DNA of 17,604 nt, from positions 109,222 through 126,825 of the forward strand of contig NHDL02000001.1 of NCBI GenBank assembly GCA_002167555.2, in the 5' to 3' direction. Below, piece after piece: positions 1-7,664 of this stretch (positions are counted from its first letter, which is position 1; each line of letters starts with the position of its first letter). The stretch comes from Deltaproteobacteria bacterium TMED58 (GTDB taxonomy: Bacteria; Desulfobacterota_D; UBA1144). A model generated the notes under the pieces. It worked only from the letters and a program-made list of their open reading frames with translations, was not told the origin of the DNA and made no database searches. The position numbers were made by a program, and so were the translations under genes.

Positions 1-389
1 TATCAAGCTTTCTTTCAAGTAATGTTGGTTTAGATGAGAATACATTTAATATAAGTGATGGCTCTGGCCTTTCTAGAGGCAATAGGATTTCTACTAAATC
101 TATGGTTTCCTTGTTAGAATTTGCCAAGGATAAAGAATATTTCTCCGATTTCTATAAATCCTTACCACTTGCTGGAGTTGAAGGAACTCTTGTAAAAAGA
201 TTCAAATCCAAGCCATTATATAAGAATTTGCGCGCTAAAACAGGCTATATTTATCAAGTTAGCTCATTGTCTGGGTATTTCAAAGGAAAAAATGGAGATC
301 TATACGCTTTCTCTATAATAGTAAACAACTACAACTATTCTGTAAGACCTTTTATTGATAAATTACTTTCTAAGATTTACTATCAGTGA
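1..389 (+). CDS. dacB: D-alanyl-D-alanine carboxypeptidase / PBP4 (DacB) family, C-terminal part, cut by window start
   Basis: This is the last ~128 codons of a gene that enters from the left; the reading frame begins at base 3 and ends with TGA at 387-389. Two family signatures are visible. The segment DGSGLSRGNRIST lies at about bases 57-95, where PBP4 proteins have the DGSGLSR-N stretch. The third penicillin-binding motif occurs as RAKTGYIYQVSSLSGY near bases 231-278, with KTG as the active-site wall. The family removes or cross-cleaves the terminal D-Ala of peptidoglycan side chains in the periplasm. The SxxK nucleophile and signal peptide would lie outside the window, so activity cannot be judged. 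The end overlaps the convergent rsmA end by 20 nt, so no terminator separates them. I am confident of the family, less of the exact paralogue. Confidence 0.88.
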   Translation, partial: SSFLSSNVGLDENTFNISDGSGLSRGNRISTKSMVSLLEFAKDKEYFSDFYKSLPLAGVEGTLVKRFKSKPLYKNLRAKTGYIYQVSSLSGYFKGKNGDLYAFSIIVNNYNYSVRPFIDKLLSKIYYQ

Positions 390-1200
390 GATCTTTAAAG
401 AGTTTCAGAAAAGTATCATCGTCTATATCTTGGGCTCTAATATCTTGTTTTAGTTTTAGGTTATTTAAGTTGTCATTGATTGCTTCTTTTGTAAAATACA
501 TTTGAAGATTATTCGATAATTTTTTTCTTCTAACTTTAAAGCAGTTGTATAGAAACTTTGTATATTCTTTATAGCTAAAATTACTTAGTAATTTTCTATT
601 TTTATTTTCTAATTTAATTAAGATAGATTTGATATTTGGTTGTGGCCAAAAGTCGGACTCATTTAGACTTATTACATTTTTTACATTATAAAAGGTTTGT
701 ATTTTTACTACGAACCCATTATAAAGCTTCGAACCTTTATCAGATAAGATTTTCTGACCTACCTCTTTCTGAAGCATAAAAATCCCCGTTACATTAATAT
801 CAGAGAAAAATGAGTCGGTGAAATTTCCTATAATTTTAGTTCCTATATTATATGGAAGATTACCAAAAAAAAGTTTTTTACCTGAACCAAGACTGCTTAA
901 ATCACATTTAAGTACATCTTCGTTTATAATGCTAAAATTTTGGCTTTCTTTATATTTATCTTTTAGGTAAGAAAATAATTTAATATCTTTTTCTATACAA
1001 ATTATATTATTATTTTTTATAAGTTCTTCAGTGATTGCTCCAAGACCTGGACCAATTTCAATTATTGAATCATAATGAACTTTATTTATTTCGCTTGTTA
1101 ATTTTTTAATTTTATTTTTATTTATTAAAAAATTTTGTCCAAGTTTTTTTTTAGGATTTGTATTTAATTTTTGTAGAATTTGCTTTATTTCTATTGACAT
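370..1200 (-). CDS. rsmA: 16S rRNA (adenine1518/1519-N6)-dimethyltransferase KsgA/RsmA
   Basis: The 276-residue protein is a normal-length KsgA, which dimethylates two adjacent adenosines in helix 45 of 16S rRNA late in 30S assembly, using S-adenosylmethionine. Visible motifs are KKLGQNFL (18-25), the SAM-binding IEIGPGLG (47-54), the acidic end of strand 2 at IEKD (69-72), the catalytic NLPY (114-117), the FWPQPNIKS segment (184-192) and the C-terminal VRRKKLSNNL (223-232). The ATG at 1200 lies 2 nt after the stop of the FtsB-like gene. No Shine-Dalgarno is visible, so translation is probably coupled to the upstream gene. It is the last gene of the long minus-strand run, and its last 20 nt overlap the dacB end on the other strand. 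Confidence 0.95.
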   Translation of the reverse strand: MSIEIKQILQKLNTNPKKKLGQNFLINKNKIKKLTSEINKVHYDSIIEIGPGLGAITEELIKNNNIICIEKDIKLFSYLKDKYKESQNFSIINEDVLKCDLSSLGSGKKLFFGNLPYNIGTKIIGNFTDSFFSDINVTGIFMLQKEVGQKILSDKGSKLYNGFVVKIQTFYNVKNVISLNESDFWPQPNIKSILIKLENKNRKLLSNFSYKEYTKFLYNCFKVRRKKLSNNLQMYFTKEAINDNLNNLKLKQDIRAQDIDDDTFLKLFKDLTDSKS

Positions 1201-1202
1201 AT

Positions 1203-1469
1203 TTAATTATTAAATCGATATATTTTTTCTCCATGCTTTATCATGCCCAGATTCTTTCTAGCAAGAATAGTAATATATCTAATGTCATTATCTAATAGCG
1301 CCAACTCTTTCTCTAGAAGTCTGTTTTCTATCTTTTTATCTTCTATCTTATTTATGATATTCATATTTTTATTTTTGAGAAAAAAAATTTGAGTAGACTC
1401 ATTAACAATTGAACCAGCTAAAACACAAATTATAAGATACATTATTACTTTAAAAAAATTTTTATCCAT
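1203..1469 (-). CDS. FtsB/DivIC-like septum formation initiator, small bitopic membrane protein
   Basis: This 88-residue protein has the layout of the FtsB/DivIC family: a short basic N-terminus, one membrane segment (about 7-24), a charged helical stretch likely to form a coiled coil (about 30-62), and a C-terminal block ARKNLGMIKHGEKIYRF (69-85) that matches the family pattern AR..LGM...GE..Y.F. Family members act in the FtsQLB/DivIB-DivIC-FtsL divisome subcomplex at the inner membrane. The ATG at 1469 overlaps the end of the upstream hydrolase by 8 nt (ATGGATAA), and AGGAGGG lies at suitable distance upstream, inside that gene. It sits among translation genes rather than division genes. 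Identity rests on short motifs, so I give no symbol. Confidence 0.8.
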   Translation of the reverse strand: MDKNFFKVIMYLIICVLAGSIVNESTQIFFLKNKNMNIINKIEDKKIENRLLEKELALLDNDIRYITILARKNLGMIKHGEKIYRFNN

Positions 1470-2142
1470 TAAACATCCCTCCTAAAAAGGGATTAGATTC
1501 TTTTTCAATCTCTATTGTGGTTCGAGGACCATGACCTGGAAATAAAATTGTGCTACCCTTAAGAGAAAGTAGTTTGCTAGTTATATTTCCAACTAAATCC
1601 TCCATATTCGTTCCTCCTGTTAGATCAACCCTACCAACACTTCCAGCAAAAACTGTATCGCCACATATAATTATATCCTCGGCTAATTCTTGATTAGGAT
1701 TCATTTCTTTAGTTAAATGGAAACATATACTTCCTGGAGAGTGGCCAGGCACTAGGAGTGTTGAGAACTTTAAACCCCCAATTATATATTCTCTATCCTC
1801 ATCGATAAAGTTATCAATTTCCGGAACAACAGCATCGCTAAATTCTGGTATTCCGAATCTACTTGCAGCAGTAGTCATGGCTTGAAGAATAGGTATTTCT
1901 TTCTGATGAATATTAAAATCAGCTTTATATTTTTTTTTAAAGTAATCTACACCGTAGGCATGGTCTAGGTGACCATGGGTGTTCCATATATGCATTTCTT
2001 GAAAATCAATTTCTGATAAAGAATCCTCTATTTCATCAGTTTGACTTCCAGGATCGATTAGTATTATTTCGTCACTATCATTGGCTTGAAGAATGTAGGT
2101 ATTTTCTACAAATGCTCCACCAGGTATTATTCGAAATATCAT
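1462..2142 (-). CDS. MBL-fold metallo-hydrolase, glyoxalase II-like (hydroxyacylglutathione hydrolase family)
   Basis: The 226-residue protein shows the full metallo-beta-lactamase metal site: the HxHxDH motif at H56, H58, D60 and H61, then H134 in VPGHSPGS, D162 in CGDTVFAGSVGR, and H204 in FPGHGPRT. The GDTVF..S.GR..L block and the terminal PGHGP..T...E...NPF are typical of the short glyoxalase II-like (GloB2/YcbL-type) branch, which hydrolyses thioesters such as S-lactoylglutathione. It lacks the longer C-terminal domain of classical GloB, and the true substrate cannot be told from sequence. The start at 2142 has no clear Shine-Dalgarno, and the 40-nt gap from rplI is almost filled by a hairpin. 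The next gene starts 8 nt inside its end. Confidence 0.88.
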   Translation of the reverse strand: MIFRIIPGGAFVENTYILQANDSDEIILIDPGSQTDEIEDSLSEIDFQEMHIWNTHGHLDHAYGVDYFKKKYKADFNIHQKEIPILQAMTTAASRFGIPEFSDAVVPEIDNFIDEDREYIIGGLKFSTLLVPGHSPGSICFHLTKEMNPNQELAEDIIICGDTVFAGSVGRVDLTGGTNMEDLVGNITSKLLSLKGSTILFPGHGPRTTIEIEKESNPFLGGMFNG

Positions 2143-2151
2143 AGTGTTGAT

Positions 2152-2184
2152 AGATTACAATAAGTATTTATTTATTGTCAATCT
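2152..2184 (-). other. AT-rich hairpin filling the rplI-hydrolase gap
   Basis: On the minus strand AGATTGACAATAA pairs with TTATTGTAATCT across an 8-nt loop. This gives about 12 base pairs with a single bulged G. The rplI stop codon (2183-2185) lies at the outer edge of the stem. No U-tract follows, so it does not look like an intrinsic terminator. It may affect mRNA processing or coupling between the two genes, but AT-rich pairing by chance is also possible. Confidence 0.35.
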
Positions 2185-2623
2185 AATTAGATATTATCTC
2201 TATAGATATATTTGTAAAGATTTCATTATATAGTTTAATTTTAATCTCAAATTTTCCTAAAGTATTAATTGGTCTTTTTAAGTATATATTTCTTTTATCA
2301 ATTTTATATCCAAGTTTTGATAACTCTTCGTAAATAGCCAAAGTTGTTATAGATCCAAAAAGTTTTCCTGAATTTTCCTTAACTTTGAAAATTATTTTTT
2401 CTTTCTCAAGTTTTTTACAAATGTCTAAAGCCACCTGTTTATTTTGTAGGTCATTTTTCTTTACAGATTCGTTTTTGGCATCTAGCTCATTTAAATTTTT
2501 TTTGTTTGCTTCAACTGCAAAATTATTAGGTATTAAATGGTTTCTAGCTTGACCATCTTTTACCTCAATTATGTCACCTTTTTTTCCCAGTTTCTTTACA
2601 TCTTGAGTTAAGATTATTTTCAT
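2183..2623 (-). CDS. rplI: 50S ribosomal protein L9
   Basis: The 146-residue protein is a full-length bL9. The N-terminal domain is clear: MKIILTQDVKKLGKKGD (1-17), EVKDGQARNHLIPNNFA (20-36), the rRNA-binding fold, followed by the long charged connecting helix (about 40-75). The C-terminal domain (about 80-146) includes KENSGKLFGSIT, where the family has G.LFGSVT. L9 binds the base of the L1 stalk on the large subunit. The ATG at 2623 follows the rpsR stop by 5 nt and has no Shine-Dalgarno, suggesting re-initiation by ribosomes finishing rpsR. It closes the rpsF-rpsR-rplI cluster. No other gene lies between rpsR and rplI. Confidence 0.96.
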   Translation of the reverse strand: MKIILTQDVKKLGKKGDIIEVKDGQARNHLIPNNFAVEANKKNLNELDAKNESVKKNDLQNKQVALDICKKLEKEKIIFKVKENSGKLFGSITTLAIYEELSKLGYKIDKRNIYLKRPINTLGKFEIKIKLYNEIFTNISIEIISN

Positions 2624-2628
2624 TAGAT

Positions 2629-2877
2629 TTAATTATGACTAACTACATAAGGAAGTAGAGCCATATAACGAGCTTTTTTTATCTCTTGCGCAACTTGTCT
2701 TTGCTGAAGAGCCGTACAGCCAGTCATTCTTCGCGGTGCAATTTTTTTTCTTTCTGTTATGAAGTTACTTAAAAGTTCAACATTCTTATAGTTTAACTTT
2801 GTATCTCCTTCTAATAACTTAGAAGGCCTTTTTCTAGGGCGTCTCTCTCTTTTATCAAAATCTCTCTTTTCTGCCAT
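2629..2877 (-). CDS. rpsR: 30S ribosomal protein S18
   Basis: The 82-residue protein carries the S18 core: [21 protein letters not shown] (28-48), [21 protein letters not shown] (49-69) and [10 protein letters not shown] (69-78). The N-terminal 20 residues are strongly basic and vary between species. S18 forms a heterodimer with S6 and binds helices 22-23 of 16S rRNA in the platform. An AGGAG Shine-Dalgarno sits upstream of the ATG at 2877, in the 21-nt gap after rpsF. A CxxC-type zinc motif, found in some S18 proteins, is absent: there is only one cysteine (C54). Confidence 0.96.
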   Translation of the reverse strand: MAEKRDFDKRERRPRKRPSKLLEGDTKLNYKNVELLSNFITERKKIAPRRMTGCTALQQRQVAQEIKKARYMALLPYVVSHN

Positions 2878-2898
2878 CTTTTTCTCCTTTCAAAAAAA

Positions 2899-3189
2899 TT
2901 AAATTTTATCTATTAAAAATCTGAGTACTTTAGATTTTTCGAAACTTAATATAGCTTCTATTTCCTTGATTGCTTCTGAAGTGCATTTGGTTTCCAAAAT
3001 ATGGTAAACACCACTGGTATTATTATTGATAGTGTAGGCTAGTTTCCTTTCAGCCCATTTTTCAAATTTTGTAATTTCAGAAGAATGTTTTTTTTCAATT
3101 GTTTCTCTAAGCTTATTAGAGAGTTCTGAAAAGTCTTCTTCAGATAGGTTGGTTGGTACTATGAAAAGCACCTCGTATAAACTTGTCAT
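2899..3189 (-). CDS. rpsF: 30S ribosomal protein S6
   Basis: The 96-residue protein has the bS6 pattern: YEVLFIVPTNLSEEDF (5-20) as first strand and helix, then WAERKLAYTINNNTSGVYHIL (45-65), where the family has G.R.LAY.I....G.Y, and a C-terminal helix ending ILSFEKSKVLRFLI. It lacks the acidic tail of E. coli S6, which carries the RimK glutamylation site. S6 pairs with S18 on the 30S platform. The ATG at 3189 has a strong AGGAGG (3196-3201). That site is partly buried in a leader structure that could let the S6:S18 dimer repress its own mRNA. Confidence 0.95.
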   Translation of the reverse strand: MTSLYEVLFIVPTNLSEEDFSELSNKLRETIEKKHSSEITKFEKWAERKLAYTINNNTSGVYHILETKCTSEAIKEIEAILSFEKSKVLRFLIDKI

Positions 3190-3239
3190 TTCTGACCTCC
3201 TGTTATGGTCTGCTGGTCAATTTAATTGACAACAGGCTG
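3190..3239 (-). promoter_or_regulatory. Structured rpsF leader, candidate S6:S18 autoregulatory RNA
   Basis: The whole 50-nt gap between the ychF stop and the rpsF ATG folds by inspection. Outer stem CCTGTT (3231-3236) pairs with AACAGG (3199-3204). Inside it GTCAA pairs with TTGAC in the perfect inverted repeat at 3216-3230. An 11-nt one-sided bulge, CAGCAGACCAT (3205-3215), separates the stems. The 3' strand of the outer stem shares three bases with the AGGAGG Shine-Dalgarno, so protein binding could block translation. This layout (outer stem, large 3' bulge, inner hairpin, next to rpsF) matches the known S6:S18 mRNA motif. In that motif the bulge carries a conserved CCG; here I see ACCA. 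The architecture is seen directly; the function is inferred. Confidence 0.5.
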
Positions 3240-4331
3240 TTAAACATTATACCTAAAGTGAATTATATCTCCATCTTTTACAAGGTAATCTTTTCCTTCA
3301 GATCTCATAAGCCCCTTGCTCTTAGATTCTTCCTCTGAGCCACATTTTATAAAATCTTCGTATTCTATTATTTCAGCTCGAATAAAACCTTTTTCGAAAT
3401 CTGTATGTATTTTACCGGCGGCATTAGGCGCTTTTGTATCCCTTGTAATGCTCCAAGCTCTCGACTCTTCAGGTCCAGCAGTATAGTAAGTTATTAAATT
3501 AAGTATTTCATATGACTTCTCTATTAATTTGGATAAGCCGCCTATTTTTATATTATACTCATCCAAAAATAACTTTTTTTCATTTTCTTCAAGGTCTTTT
3601 ATCTCACTTTCTAGCAGTCCGTATATTTCTACATAGCTTTGATTCTTTGATTTAATATATTTTTTAAGCTCATCTGATTCTTCTAGATCGATAGAATTAT
3701 TCCCAAAATTTAAAATATAGATAGTTGGCTTTGTCGATATTAAATTTAGTTCTTTAATGATTCTTCTTTCTTCAACTTCATTGTAATCTTCAATATTTAT
3801 AGACTTATTATCGTTAATTAAATCGATTAATTTTTTAACAATTTCATATTCTTTAATTGCTTTTTTATCACCGCTTCTTTTATTTTTTTCTAGCTTTAAG
3901 ATTTTTTTTTCTAAAATTTGCAAATCGCTAATTGCGAGCTCAAGATTAATTATTTCTAGATCTCTTAGAGGATTGATTGTTTCCATTATGTGTGTTGTAT
4001 CTCCTTTAAAGCATCTGAGAACATGTATAATGGAATCCACTTCTCTTATATTACCTAAAAACTTATTACCCAATCCTTCGCCCTTACTGGCGCCTTTAAC
4101 AAGCCCAGCGATATCAACAAATTTTAATGTAGTGGAGATCCTCTTTTTTGAACTTAATAATTTAGCAAGTTTGTTTAATCGTAAATCAGGTACTTCAACA
4201 ACTGCAATATTAGGTTCTATGGTTGTAAAAGGATAGTTGGCGCTTTCAACTGCGGCATTTGTAAGAGCACAAAATATTGTAGATTTACCAACATTAGGCA
4301 ATCCTACGATGCCGCAGCTTAAAGAACTCAT
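3240..4331 (-). CDS. ychF: YchF/OLA1-family ribosome-associated P-loop NTPase
   Basis: The 363-residue protein matches YchF in length and order. It has the P-loop GLPNVGKS (10-17), switch [11 protein letters not shown] (32-41), the G3 block [20 protein letters not shown] (73-92) and [14 protein letters not shown] (95-108). A coiled-coil insertion follows (about 125-175). The C-terminal TGS domain holds [12 protein letters not shown] (282-293) and [23 protein letters not shown] (300-322). YchF binds ribosomes and prefers ATP to GTP because the NKxD motif is altered. In this protein the motif reads NFGN (208-211), whereas E. coli has NVNE, so the usual terminal Glu is missing. It starts 1 nt after the hppA stop and ends next to the rpsF leader. 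Confidence 0.95.
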   Translation of the reverse strand: MSSLSCGIVGLPNVGKSTIFCALTNAAVESANYPFTTIEPNIAVVEVPDLRLNKLAKLLSSKKRISTTLKFVDIAGLVKGASKGEGLGNKFLGNIREVDSIIHVLRCFKGDTTHIMETINPLRDLEIINLELAISDLQILEKKILKLEKNKRSGDKKAIKEYEIVKKLIDLINDNKSINIEDYNEVEERRIIKELNLISTKPTIYILNFGNNSIDLEESDELKKYIKSKNQSYVEIYGLLESEIKDLEENEKKLFLDEYNIKIGGLSKLIEKSYEILNLITYYTAGPEESRAWSITRDTKAPNAAGKIHTDFEKGFIRAEIIEYEDFIKCGSEEESKSKGLMRSEGKDYLVKDGDIIHFRYNV

Positions 4332-4332
4332 T

Positions 4333-6378
4333 TTATAGGAAGATAGGCGCTATAACTAGAGAAACAATTGTCATAAGTTTTATCAAAATGTTCATAGCTG
4401 GCCCAGATGTATCTTTAAATGGGTCGCCTATTGTATCACCAACAACAGCTGCCTTGTGAGCCTCTGAACCTTTTCCGCCTTGGTTACCTTCTTCTATATA
4501 TTTCTTAGCATTGTCCCATGCACCACCAGCATTAGACATCATTAACGCTAATGCAACACCAGAGATTAAAGCTCCAGCAAGGAATCCGGCTAAGCCACTT
4601 GCTCCTAAAAGGAATCCTACAATTATAGGACACACAACAGCCAAAATTCCTGGAAGTACCATCTCTTTTAACGATGCTTCAGTACTAATTTTAATACAAG
4701 ATTGATAGTCGGGTTCCGCTTTACCCTCCATAATTCCTGCAATTTCTTTAAATTGTCTTCTTACTTCTTGAACCATTTTCTCTGCTGATCTACCTACAGC
4801 ACCCATTGTTAAAGCACCAAACAAGTAAGGTACCATTCCACCAAGTAACAATCCGCATACAACTTTGTATTGTAAGATGTCAACAGAATTTAAATTGGTA
4901 GCTGCTGCAAATGCAACAAACAATGCTAAAGACGTTAGAGCTGCAGAGCCAATAGCAAAACCTTTACCAATAGCAGCAGTTGTATTACCCAATGAATCGA
5001 GTTTGTCAGTAATTGTTCTAACCTCAGGACCCAATCCTGCCATTTCAGCAATTCCCCCAGCATTATCAGCAATAGGCCCATATGCATCAACTGACATTGT
5101 AATTCCAATTGTTGAAAGCATACTAACAGCGGCTATACCAATTCCGTATAATCCAAAGCTGTTGAAAGATAGAAAAATTGCAAGCACTATGACGATTATT
5201 GGTAGAGCTGTACTTAGCATACCAACTGATAAACCACTAATAATATTAGTAGCAACCCCACCTCTATTTGATGCATCTGCAATTTCGTGAACTGGCTTTC
5301 CAGCAGTGTAATATTCTGTTATTCCCCCAATTAGAGATCCAGAAAAAAGACCAATTATTGAGCATGTAAAAATACTTAAAATTGTTGAACTTGGTAGCCC
5401 CGCATTTGAGCCTACGTAGTTCAAAGAAAAATATCCGAAGACTAAGAATAATATTCCCGCAGTTAGAGACGCTTTTCTTAGTACACCAGATGGTTCCGAA
5501 TTTTGAATTAGATCTACAACTTTAGTCCCTATAAATGAAGCTAAGGTTCCGACAATAATTAAAATAATTGGAAAACCATATAGTGCAAATTTAGCTTCTG
5601 TACCATAAGACATGCTGGATGCTATTACAATTGTAGCAATTACACCTCCAACGTATGATTCAAATAAATCTGCACCCATACCAGCAACATCACCCACATT
5701 ATCTCCTACATTATCAGCAATAGTTGCAGGGTTTCTTGGATCATCTTCAGGTATTCCAGCCTCAACTTTTCCCACTAAATCGGCACCAACGTCAGCAGCT
5801 TTTGTATATATTCCTCCACCAACTCTAGCAAACAATGCAACTGAGCTAGCTCCCATGGCAAAACCACCTATATTGGTAGCGAATGCTATAAGTAGTTCTT
5901 GTGTTATGACTGCGTTATTAAAGTATAAAGTAAAAGCAACCGAAAGCCCTAGGATTCCAAGACTTGCGACTGAGAAACCCATAACGCTTCCACCTTTAAA
6001 AGCTGTTACTAATGCAGGTCCTTGACCTCCAGAATTTGCAGCTTCAGCTGTCCTACTATTAGCAATACATGCAGAGGTCATACCAGCCCATCCACATGTC
6101 ATAGATAGTGCTGCTCCTCCAAAGTAAGCTAAAGCAGTTTGCATTCCTAAAAAGTAAAACAATGTTGTTCCTACGATAAATACGAAAATAACAATGTATT
6201 TATATTCTTCTTTTATGAAAGACATAGCACCGTTATAAATTGTGACACCCAATTTTTTTTGGACGTCATTTCCACGAGCCATTGATCTTATATTTATGTA
6301 AGTAACTTGAGCGTAAATAAGTCCTACTATTGCAAGGATAATTCCGCCGTAAGTGACAAACTGATTTGTTAAATCCAT
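4333..6378 (-). CDS. hppA: Membrane-bound ion-translocating pyrophosphatase, K+-dependent type, probably Na+-pumping
   Basis: The 681-residue protein is a typical bacterial HppA with about 16 membrane helices. It couples hydrolysis of cytoplasmic PPi to ion export across the inner membrane. The catalytic segment [20 protein letters not shown] (189-208) and [21 protein letters not shown] (222-242) are intact, as is [15 protein letters not shown] near the C-terminus. In [10 protein letters not shown] (464-473) Ala468 and Gly471 replace the Lys and Thr of K+-independent enzymes, indicating the K+-dependent class. Glu240 in DLFESY sits where Na+-transporting members carry it, whereas plant-type H+ pumps have it four residues later. 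A strong AGGAGGAG precedes the ATG at 6378. Ion specificity is inferred from these residues only. Confidence 0.95.
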   Translation of the reverse strand: MDLTNQFVTYGGIILAIVGLIYAQVTYINIRSMARGNDVQKKLGVTIYNGAMSFIKEEYKYIVIFVFIVGTTLFYFLGMQTALAYFGGAALSMTCGWAGMTSACIANSRTAEAANSGGQGPALVTAFKGGSVMGFSVASLGILGLSVAFTLYFNNAVITQELLIAFATNIGGFAMGASSVALFARVGGGIYTKAADVGADLVGKVEAGIPEDDPRNPATIADNVGDNVGDVAGMGADLFESYVGGVIATIVIASSMSYGTEAKFALYGFPIILIIVGTLASFIGTKVVDLIQNSEPSGVLRKASLTAGILFLVFGYFSLNYVGSNAGLPSSTILSIFTCSIIGLFSGSLIGGITEYYTAGKPVHEIADASNRGGVATNIISGLSVGMLSTALPIIVIVLAIFLSFNSFGLYGIGIAAVSMLSTIGITMSVDAYGPIADNAGGIAEMAGLGPEVRTITDKLDSLGNTTAAIGKGFAIGSAALTSLALFVAFAAATNLNSVDILQYKVVCGLLLGGMVPYLFGALTMGAVGRSAEKMVQEVRRQFKEIAGIMEGKAEPDYQSCIKISTEASLKEMVLPGILAVVCPIIVGFLLGASGLAGFLAGALISGVALALMMSNAGGAWDNAKKYIEEGNQGGKGSEAHKAAVVGDTIGDPFKDTSGPAMNILIKLMTIVSLVIAPIFL

Positions 6379-6414
6379 AGTCTCCTCCTTTTGTATGTTT
6401 TGGTTGGATAATAT

Positions 6415-6999
6415 TTATTGAATTTTACTGTTAAATGTGTTCATTGCAAATGAAATAGATTGAAAAACTATAGCAGAAATTATATCCTCGGCTAAATTAT
6501 TGATATTGTTGACAATTTTTCCTTCTTCTTTGGTAAACTTTGAGAGAACATATTTATTTGTCATTGATTTCTCCCTGGGTTTTCCGATTCCAATTCTAAT
6601 TCTTGAGAAATTGTTGTTTCCAATATTTTCTATAATAGAATTAATTCCGTTATGGCCTCCTGATCCACCACCCATTTTTATTTTTATCTGACCGATCTGT
6701 AAATCTAAATCATCATAAATTATTATAATATTTTCATCATTGATTTTAAAAAAATTTTTTGCTTTTTTTACTGCTGTTCCACTTTTGTTCATGAATGTCT
6801 GAGGTTTGAGCAATAGTATTTTATTGCCGTCCTTGCTAAAATTTCCATAGTACGAATCAAATTTAGTATCAAGTATGGGGCAATGTATTTGCTTAGAATA
6901 AGAATCTAAAAAGGAGAACCCAATATTATGTCTAGTGGATTCATATTTTTCTCCGGGGTTTCCCAGGCCGACCAGTAAATATATATTATTGTTTGTCAC
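6415..6999 (-). CDS. pth: Peptidyl-tRNA hydrolase, GTG start overlapping rplY
   Basis: Pth frees tRNA from peptidyl-tRNAs that drop off ribosomes. From a GTG at 6999 the protein has 194 residues, the same as E. coli Pth. Conserved residues are present: N14 and catalytic H24 in GLGNPGEKYESTRHNIGF (11-28), TFMN (68-71), the catalytic-site Asp D96 in YDDLDL (95-100), and N117 in GGSGGHNG (111-118). The frame stays open to an ATG at 7092. That extension (Lys/Pro-rich) only mirrors the DNA encoding the acidic tail of L25, and it lies before the conserved start, so I reject it. The gene overlaps rplY by 14 nt. An AGAGG lies only 3 nt before the GTG, so initiation is probably aided by coupling. Confidence 0.93.
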   Translation of the reverse strand: MTNNNIYLLVGLGNPGEKYESTRHNIGFSFLDSYSKQIHCPILDTKFDSYYGNFSKDGNKILLLKPQTFMNKSGTAVKKAKNFFKINDENIIIIYDDLDLQIGQIKIKMGGGSGGHNGINSIIENIGNNNFSRIRIGIGKPREKSMTNKYVLSKFTKEEGKIVNNINNLAEDIISAIVFQSISFAMNTFNSKIQ

Positions 7000-7654
7000 T
7001 TTCCTCTTTTTGTGGCTCAGAACCTTCTTCACCTTCTTTTCCTTCTTCACCTTCTTCAGTTCCTTCGGTTTCGGTGGTTTCCTCTGTAACAACCCTTGGC
7101 GCTAATATACTTATTGTTGTACTTTTTGGATTCGATAGAATAGTTACACCTTCTTCTGAGGGTAAATCTGAAACAAATAAAGTATCACCAATATTCATCG
7201 AACTTATATCGACAGTAATTTCATTTGGTATTTTCTCAGGCACACATTCAATTGTTACTTGATTTGATAATGTTTGAATAACTCCACCATTTTTTACACC
7301 TTCAGGCTTACCAATGAAATTTAATGGACACACTAATTTTAATTTTTCCCCATCAGTAATCTCATAGAAATCAAAATGTAAGGGGGCACTTGTAAGAGTA
7401 TCAAGATGTGCTTCTTTTAGTAAAACTTTTCGTTTCTGGTCAAGACCTTCTACGCTAATAGATATTATAGTGTTTTCTCTTGACTCGGTACCACTTAAAA
7501 CTTTTTTTAATTCTTTTCCATCAATACTTATATTTAAGTTTTCTTTATTTCTTCCATAAACTACAGCAGGTACAAGACCGCTTTTTCTAATTTTATTATT
7601 TGCTTGTTTGCCAAGTTCATCTCTTTTAATGGCATTCATTTCAACGATTATCAT
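6986..7654 (-). CDS. rplY: 50S ribosomal protein L25, general stress protein CTC form with acidic tail
   Basis: The protein has 222 residues in the long CTC/TL5 layout. An N-terminal 5S rRNA-binding L25 domain (about 1-95) contains RKSGLVPAVVYGR and VLLKEAHLDTLTSAPLHFDFYEI. A C-terminal beta domain follows (about 100-187), with GKPEGVKNGGVIQ and PNEITVDISSMNIGDTLFVSDL. The last ~35 residues are almost pure Glu/Gly/Thr/Ser, a disordered acidic tail. I chose the ATG at 7654 because AGGAG (7662-7666) precedes it by 7 nt. An in-frame ATG at 7723 would lie inside prs and adds 23 residues foreign to the family. Another ATG at 7639 has no suitable Shine-Dalgarno. The gene starts 10 nt after the prs stop. 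Confidence 0.93.
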   Translation of the reverse strand: MIIVEMNAIKRDELGKQANNKIRKSGLVPAVVYGRNKENLNISIDGKELKKVLSGTESRENTIISISVEGLDQKRKVLLKEAHLDTLTSAPLHFDFYEITDGEKLKLVCPLNFIGKPEGVKNGGVIQTLSNQVTIECVPEKIPNEITVDISSMNIGDTLFVSDLPSEEGVTILSNPKSTTISILAPRVVTEETTETEGTEEGEEGKEGEEGSEPQKEESDKQ

Positions 7655-7664
7655 TTTTTTTCTC

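Noticed and set aside
4511-6025. Open plus-strand frames of 64, 141 and 137 codons opposite hppA
   Set aside because: They are antisense shadows of a long, strongly conserved gene. They are rich in Ala, Pro, Ile and Ser from mirrored membrane codons and have no recognisable domain.
7000-7092. A longer pth frame starting from ATG at 7092 with a Lys/Pro-rich N-terminus
   Set aside because: The extra 31 residues are an out-of-frame reading of the L25 acidic tail and precede the conserved Pth start. The GTG at 6999 gives the family length of 194.
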